Shown here in pieces: positions 60,808 to 64,000 of a stretch of DNA of 64,000 nt. Where the stretch lies: the NCBI GenBank assembly GCA_964561455.1, contig CAZLPS010000009.1, positions 14,777 to 78,776 on the forward strand, given 5' to 3'. A program made the translations under genes and the position numbers. This stretch comes from JABDGR01 sp964561455 (GTDB taxonomy: Bacteria > Verrucomicrobiota > Verrucomicrobiia > Opitutales > JABDGR01). The notes beneath the pieces are model-generated. The model had not been told where the DNA came from, did no database searches, and worked only from the letters and a program-made list of their open reading frames with translations. The first letter of the stretch is position 1, and the number at the start of each line of letters is the position of its first letter.

Positions 60808-63801
60808 ATGACCCCGGCCAGTTCCATCAAGCAGCCCATTTACAGCATGACAAAGTTCATGCTGCTGGGGCTGTTTGTGGCCAAGTCTGTCCATGCCCAA
60901 ATTGCCCTGGATAACTCAATCCCGGTTGGCATCCAGACTGGCTCTTCCGAAACTCTGGCCTACACGGTGTCAGGTTCAGATACATTTTTGATCGTGGGAA
61001 TATCGGTTCAGGGAGGAGCCACCTGCACAGGCGTTTTCTACAGCGGAATTCCCATGACTCAAGCAGGAGCACCCGTTTTATATTCTGCCATTAACGAATA
61101 CGAGTATACTTATATACTGCTTGGGCCTTCGTCGGGCACACATAATATTTTGGCTACTTTTAGCGGGTCTGCGGTCAATGCAATTACTGCTGCTTCCTAC
61201 ACGGGCGTCGCGGCTGTTGATACTACAAACATCACGTCGTCCACTTCCGCCAGAGACTGGTCAGGCACCATTACTACTGCGGTAGATGGCGAGTGGATTG
61301 TTGGATACGCCAGAGCGTCCGGGCCCATGACGGCAAGGGACAATACCATCATCAGGCAAGACCCAGTCAGTGAAAACATTATTGATTCAAACGGGGCGGT
61401 CTTTAGTTTGGGATCTAATTCTATTGGAGTACATCAAGGTTCAATTGATTTCATGTATATTGGGGCTGTAGCGCTCAAGCCGGGTGTCCAATCGGGTGGC
61501 CAATCTGGGTGGAATTATGGGGATGGCCGGCACGGCTCCTATACGTTAACCACCAGCATGACCATCGAGCAGCTTTACCAAGCCGTGCGCCTTCCCACTG
61601 ATCCGGCGCAGTACAACCCGTCAGATCCGGGCGCAGTTCCCAATTTTGCGAATTTCACCGTGGCCAACAATTCCACGCTCTCGGCGTCCGCTTGGAATGG
61701 CACCGTCGGTGGTACAATCGTTTTTAAAACCCAATTTACGCTGCAAGTGGTGGCGGGGGCTTCGATTTCGGTCAATGGCCTTGGGTATGGCGGGGGAGCC
61801 ACCTTTCAGGCAGGTGATGCACCACCGGGAAGTGGTGGCGGCGGAAGCGGGGGCGTGGTGGTAAAAAATGGCCGTTTCACGAATTATACCCCCGGCGGCG
61901 GAGGAGGTGGGTATGGATCACCGGGCGGCAACGGGATTTACGTGCTTTTTAACGGTGGACCTACCGGTGGCTGGGGTGGGAACGCTTATGGCAACGAAGT
62001 CTTGGATGCCTTACTCTTGGGTAGCGGTGGTGGCGGCGGGGCCAGTGGTGATCCTGTGTTGCGTCCGGAAGATGGCGGCAGTGGGGGTGGCGCCATAGCG
62101 CTAAGTGCCGCCCGAATTATCCTCAATGGTACAATCCAAGCCAATGGGGGTGGAGGTGGGTATACCTCCAATTCCCTCTTTCAATCTAATGGAGGTGCGG
62201 GCGGTGGAGGCGGGAGTGGCGGATCGGTGTTGATACGCACGAATTCTGCGGCTTTGGGTGTAAACAATCTTTCCGCCAGCGGTGGCGTCGGCGGGTATTT
62301 GGGTGGCACCGGCGGCGATGGCAGAATCAGAATCAATTTCTCCGCCAGCACTACTGGAACCACCTCGCCAGCAGCGTCCTTCTTTAACGACAACACCAAC
62401 GATGTGGATGGCGATGGTGTTCCAGACGCGGTCGAATGGGGGCCGGATTTGGATCATCCCAAGGACACCGATCATGATGGCATTCCCGATTTCATGGACT
62501 CCGACAGCGACAATAACGGCATTCCGGATTCGGTGCAATTGGGCCCGGATGGCCTGGATCGCACCCAGGACACTGATGGCGATGGCATTCCGAATTATTG
62601 GGAGACGTTCTACGGATTAGATCCAAATAATCCAGCAGACGCGGCCACGCACCCGCCGGGCGAGCAGCTAACCTACCTGCAGAAATTTCAGCATAAGCTG
62701 AATCCTCTGACGACCGACACCAACGGTGACGGCCTCAGCGATTACGACGCAATTTTTACCTATGGAACCAACCCGTTGCTGACCGATACCGATGGCGACG
62801 GGATTTCTGACAAGTGGGCAGTCGATCACGGCTTTAATCCGCTGGTTAATAATGCTTCAGGCGATCCTGACAATGACGGGCTCACCAATTTGCAAGAATT
62901 TCAAAACAACACCAATCCCCTGCAATGGAGCACCGCCGTCAATGGGCATTCCGATCTGTTCAATGTCTCGGGCAAGCGGCGCACTGTTTACCACTATGAC
63001 AAGGACAACCGCTTGGTCTCGGTTGAATACGACAACGGATTGACCCTGAATTACAGCCACGATGCCAACAGCAATCTCATTGGCCAGTCCTTCAGCATGG
63101 CCACCCAGGCACCATCTTTCATTACTAATCCCCAGGGCCAAAGCATGTTTACTGGCCAAAGTGTGGCCTATACGGCCTTCGCGACCGGAATTCCGGTTCC
63201 CACCTACCAATGGCAAAGATTGTCAGCAGGGGCCACTTCCTGGAGCAATATCACAAGTGCTGGAGGTTTTTCGGGGGCCACCACCCAGACGTTAACGATT
63301 GCCAGCGTCAACACGGCCATGTCAGGCGATCAATTCCGCAGTGTGGCCACAAATGGCGCCAATCCTGACGCCATTTCCGCGGTGGCGACGTTGTCCGTGG
63401 CAGTGCCCAATTATGCTGATTGGGCTGGTAGTCTTGGGTTGGCGGGGGCCAATGCCGGGTTCGGAGCAAAGTCACTCCCGCAAAGCGACCTGCCCAACCT
63501 CGCTCGATACTCCATGGGGCTTGGGCCTTCCCCCGGGGCCACTCAGATACCTTCAACCTATATCACCGTGGTCAACGGGCAAAAATATTTGAATTACGAA
63601 TTTCGCCAACGCAAGAATTTGAACGGCGTACAAGTCGTGGTCCAGTCCTCAACCGACGCCATGGCCTGGCAATCGGACGTCAATATCACTATTGTCCGAC
63701 TGGCGGATGACGACTCCGACACGGCCCGTTACCAGGCCAGCGTGCCAATTCCCTCGAACAGTCTGATCTTTTTGCGGGTAAGGACCATTCCTCCTCCGTA
63801 G
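60808..63801 (+). CDS. Large exported protein: Gly-rich, TSP3, YD and Ig-like domains
   Basis: 997 residues, signal MTKFMLLGLFVAKSVHA. Order: a strand-rich domain (30-220), a Gly-rich segment with GGGGGGYGSPGGNGIY runs (about 325-505), thrombospondin type-3 calcium repeats (DVDGDGVPDAVEWG, DHDGIPDFMDSDSDNNGIPD, 532-700), and one YD-repeat pair (YHYDKDNRLVSVEYDNG, near 730). An Ig-like domain follows (PQGQSMFTGQSVAYTAFATG, 770-865), and a C-terminal module (LGLAGANAGFGAKSLPQSDL, LARYSMGLGP) is common at the ends of verrucomicrobial exported proteins. Starts 28 bases after the RHS gene, so the two are probably co-transcribed. Expected to be extracellular and calcium-binding. Confidence 0.88.
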   Translation: MTPASSIKQPIYSMTKFMLLGLFVAKSVHAQIALDNSIPVGIQTGSSETLAYTVSGSDTFLIVGISVQGGATCTGVFYSGIPMTQAGAPVLYSAINEYEYTYILLGPSSGTHNILATFSGSAVNAITAASYTGVAAVDTTNITSSTSARDWSGTITTAVDGEWIVGYARASGPMTARDNTIIRQDPVSENIIDSNGAVFSLGSNSIGVHQGSIDFMYIGAVALKPGVQSGGQSGWNYGDGRHGSYTLTTSMTIEQLYQAVRLPTDPAQYNPSDPGAVPNFANFTVANNSTLSASAWNGTVGGTIVFKTQFTLQVVAGASISVNGLGYGGGATFQAGDAPPGSGGGGSGGVVVKNGRFTNYTPGGGGGGYGSPGGNGIYVLFNGGPTGGWGGNAYGNEVLDALLLGSGGGGGASGDPVLRPEDGGSGGGAIALSAARIILNGTIQANGGGGGYTSNSLFQSNGGAGGGGGSGGSVLIRTNSAALGVNNLSASGGVGGYLGGTGGDGRIRINFSASTTGTTSPAASFFNDNTNDVDGDGVPDAVEWGPDLDHPKDTDHDGIPDFMDSDSDNNGIPDSVQLGPDGLDRTQDTDGDGIPNYWETFYGLDPNNPADAATHPPGEQLTYLQKFQHKLNPLTTDTNGDGLSDYDAIFTYGTNPLLTDTDGDGISDKWAVDHGFNPLVNNASGDPDNDGLTNLQEFQNNTNPLQWSTAVNGHSDLFNVSGKRRTVYHYDKDNRLVSVEYDNGLTLNYSHDANSNLIGQSFSMATQAPSFITNPQGQSMFTGQSVAYTAFATGIPVPTYQWQRLSAGATSWSNITSAGGFSGATTQTLTIASVNTAMSGDQFRSVATNGANPDAISAVATLSVAVPNYADWAGSLGLAGANAGFGAKSLPQSDLPNLARYSMGLGPSPGATQIPSTYITVVNGQKYLNYEFRQRKNLNGVQVVVQSSTDAMAWQSDVNITIVRLADDDSDTARYQASVPIPSNSLIFLRVRTIPPP

Positions 63802-64000
63802 TCTTCTATTTGCCCGAAAGCTTCAGAGTATGGGCCTGCGGTGAAACCAAAGACGAGCGATGATTAGAGATTTCAAATTCCTGCGTGGAATTTTAGAAGT
63901 TATCTCTGCTGCCGGGATATGAGATTGAGGAGACCAGCGCTCTTACTCTCCCGACGACAATTAGAACCCAGCGTTGACGACAATTGAAAACCGCCATTGA
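63802..64000. other. Right-edge spacer, no gene seen
   Basis: 199 bases after the last stop. TTGACGACAATT and related words occur twice near the end (63953-63962 and 63972-63985). No open frame with recognisable features. Confidence 0.3.

Overview
The window is GC-rich (AT-rich only around 53.5-55.4 kb) and looks like a chromosome segment from a Verrucomicrobiota bacterium, probably subdivision 3 or a relative (Pedosphaera/Limisphaera-like). The grounds are family content: a PEP-CTERM protein with autotransporter-type beta repeats, DUF6807, long exported proteins ending in a 'LGL..ANAGFGA..LPNLxRYxxGL' module, MoxR/DUF58/DUF4350/DUF4129 genes, W-x-DP-x-A helical-repeat proteins, and LptF of a Gram-negative envelope. 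This is inference from families; no rRNA gene is present.

Layout. 0-2.5 kb: the end of one and all of a second W-x-DP-x-A repeat protein with Gly-rich tails, then a small exported-protein gene broken by a stop. 2.8-8.6 kb: tRNA-Pro, a short family-B DNA polymerase, a membrane protein, hsp20 with a striking upstream region, a lone Smr protein and a thymidine phosphorylase homologue with an altered loop. 8.8-15.9 kb: an antitoxin with a frameshifted toxin, a two-domain lipoprotein, an ABC-2 exporter pair, and a tight operon of a PmtA-like methyltransferase, a DUF6807 lipoprotein and an MFS carrier. 16-22 kb: two tandem exported HtrA/Deg proteases, a methyltransferase, a frameshifted RluA-type gene and a pair of small paralogous proteins. 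22-25.4 kb: aroA, tyrA, pyrE and tRNA-Phe. 25.7-27.5 kb: the PEP-CTERM protein.

The centre (27.8-37.9 kb, minus strand) is one long envelope operon of eleven genes: two zinc-ribbon RDD proteins, a zinc-ribbon membrane protein, a membrane protein, a B-box-like membrane protein, DUF4129, DUF4350, MoxR ATPase, DUF58, a SpoIIM-like protein and an RDD protein. Its last seven genes are joined by six consecutive 4-base ATGA/GTGA overlaps. 38-50 kb: acyltransferase, SHD1 protein, LptF, a BamE-like lipoprotein, two more W-x-DP-x-A proteins, a lyase-like protein, a receiver protein with a decayed sigma54-activator domain, and DUF983. 51-53 kb: recF and ruvC. After a tRNA 3'-end fragment at 53.46 kb the sequence becomes AT-rich, with an orphan membrane/coiled-coil protein and a small zinc-site protein. 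Then come two very large exported proteins, an RHS/YD protein with LamG and LysM ends and a Gly-rich/TSP3/Ig protein.

Two window-wide patterns stand out. Many intergenic spacers are imperfect long hairpins built from short degenerate words, a different word family from place to place. In addition, four genes show single lesions (one in-frame stop; two clear and one possible one-base deletions), which are either real decay or assembly errors.
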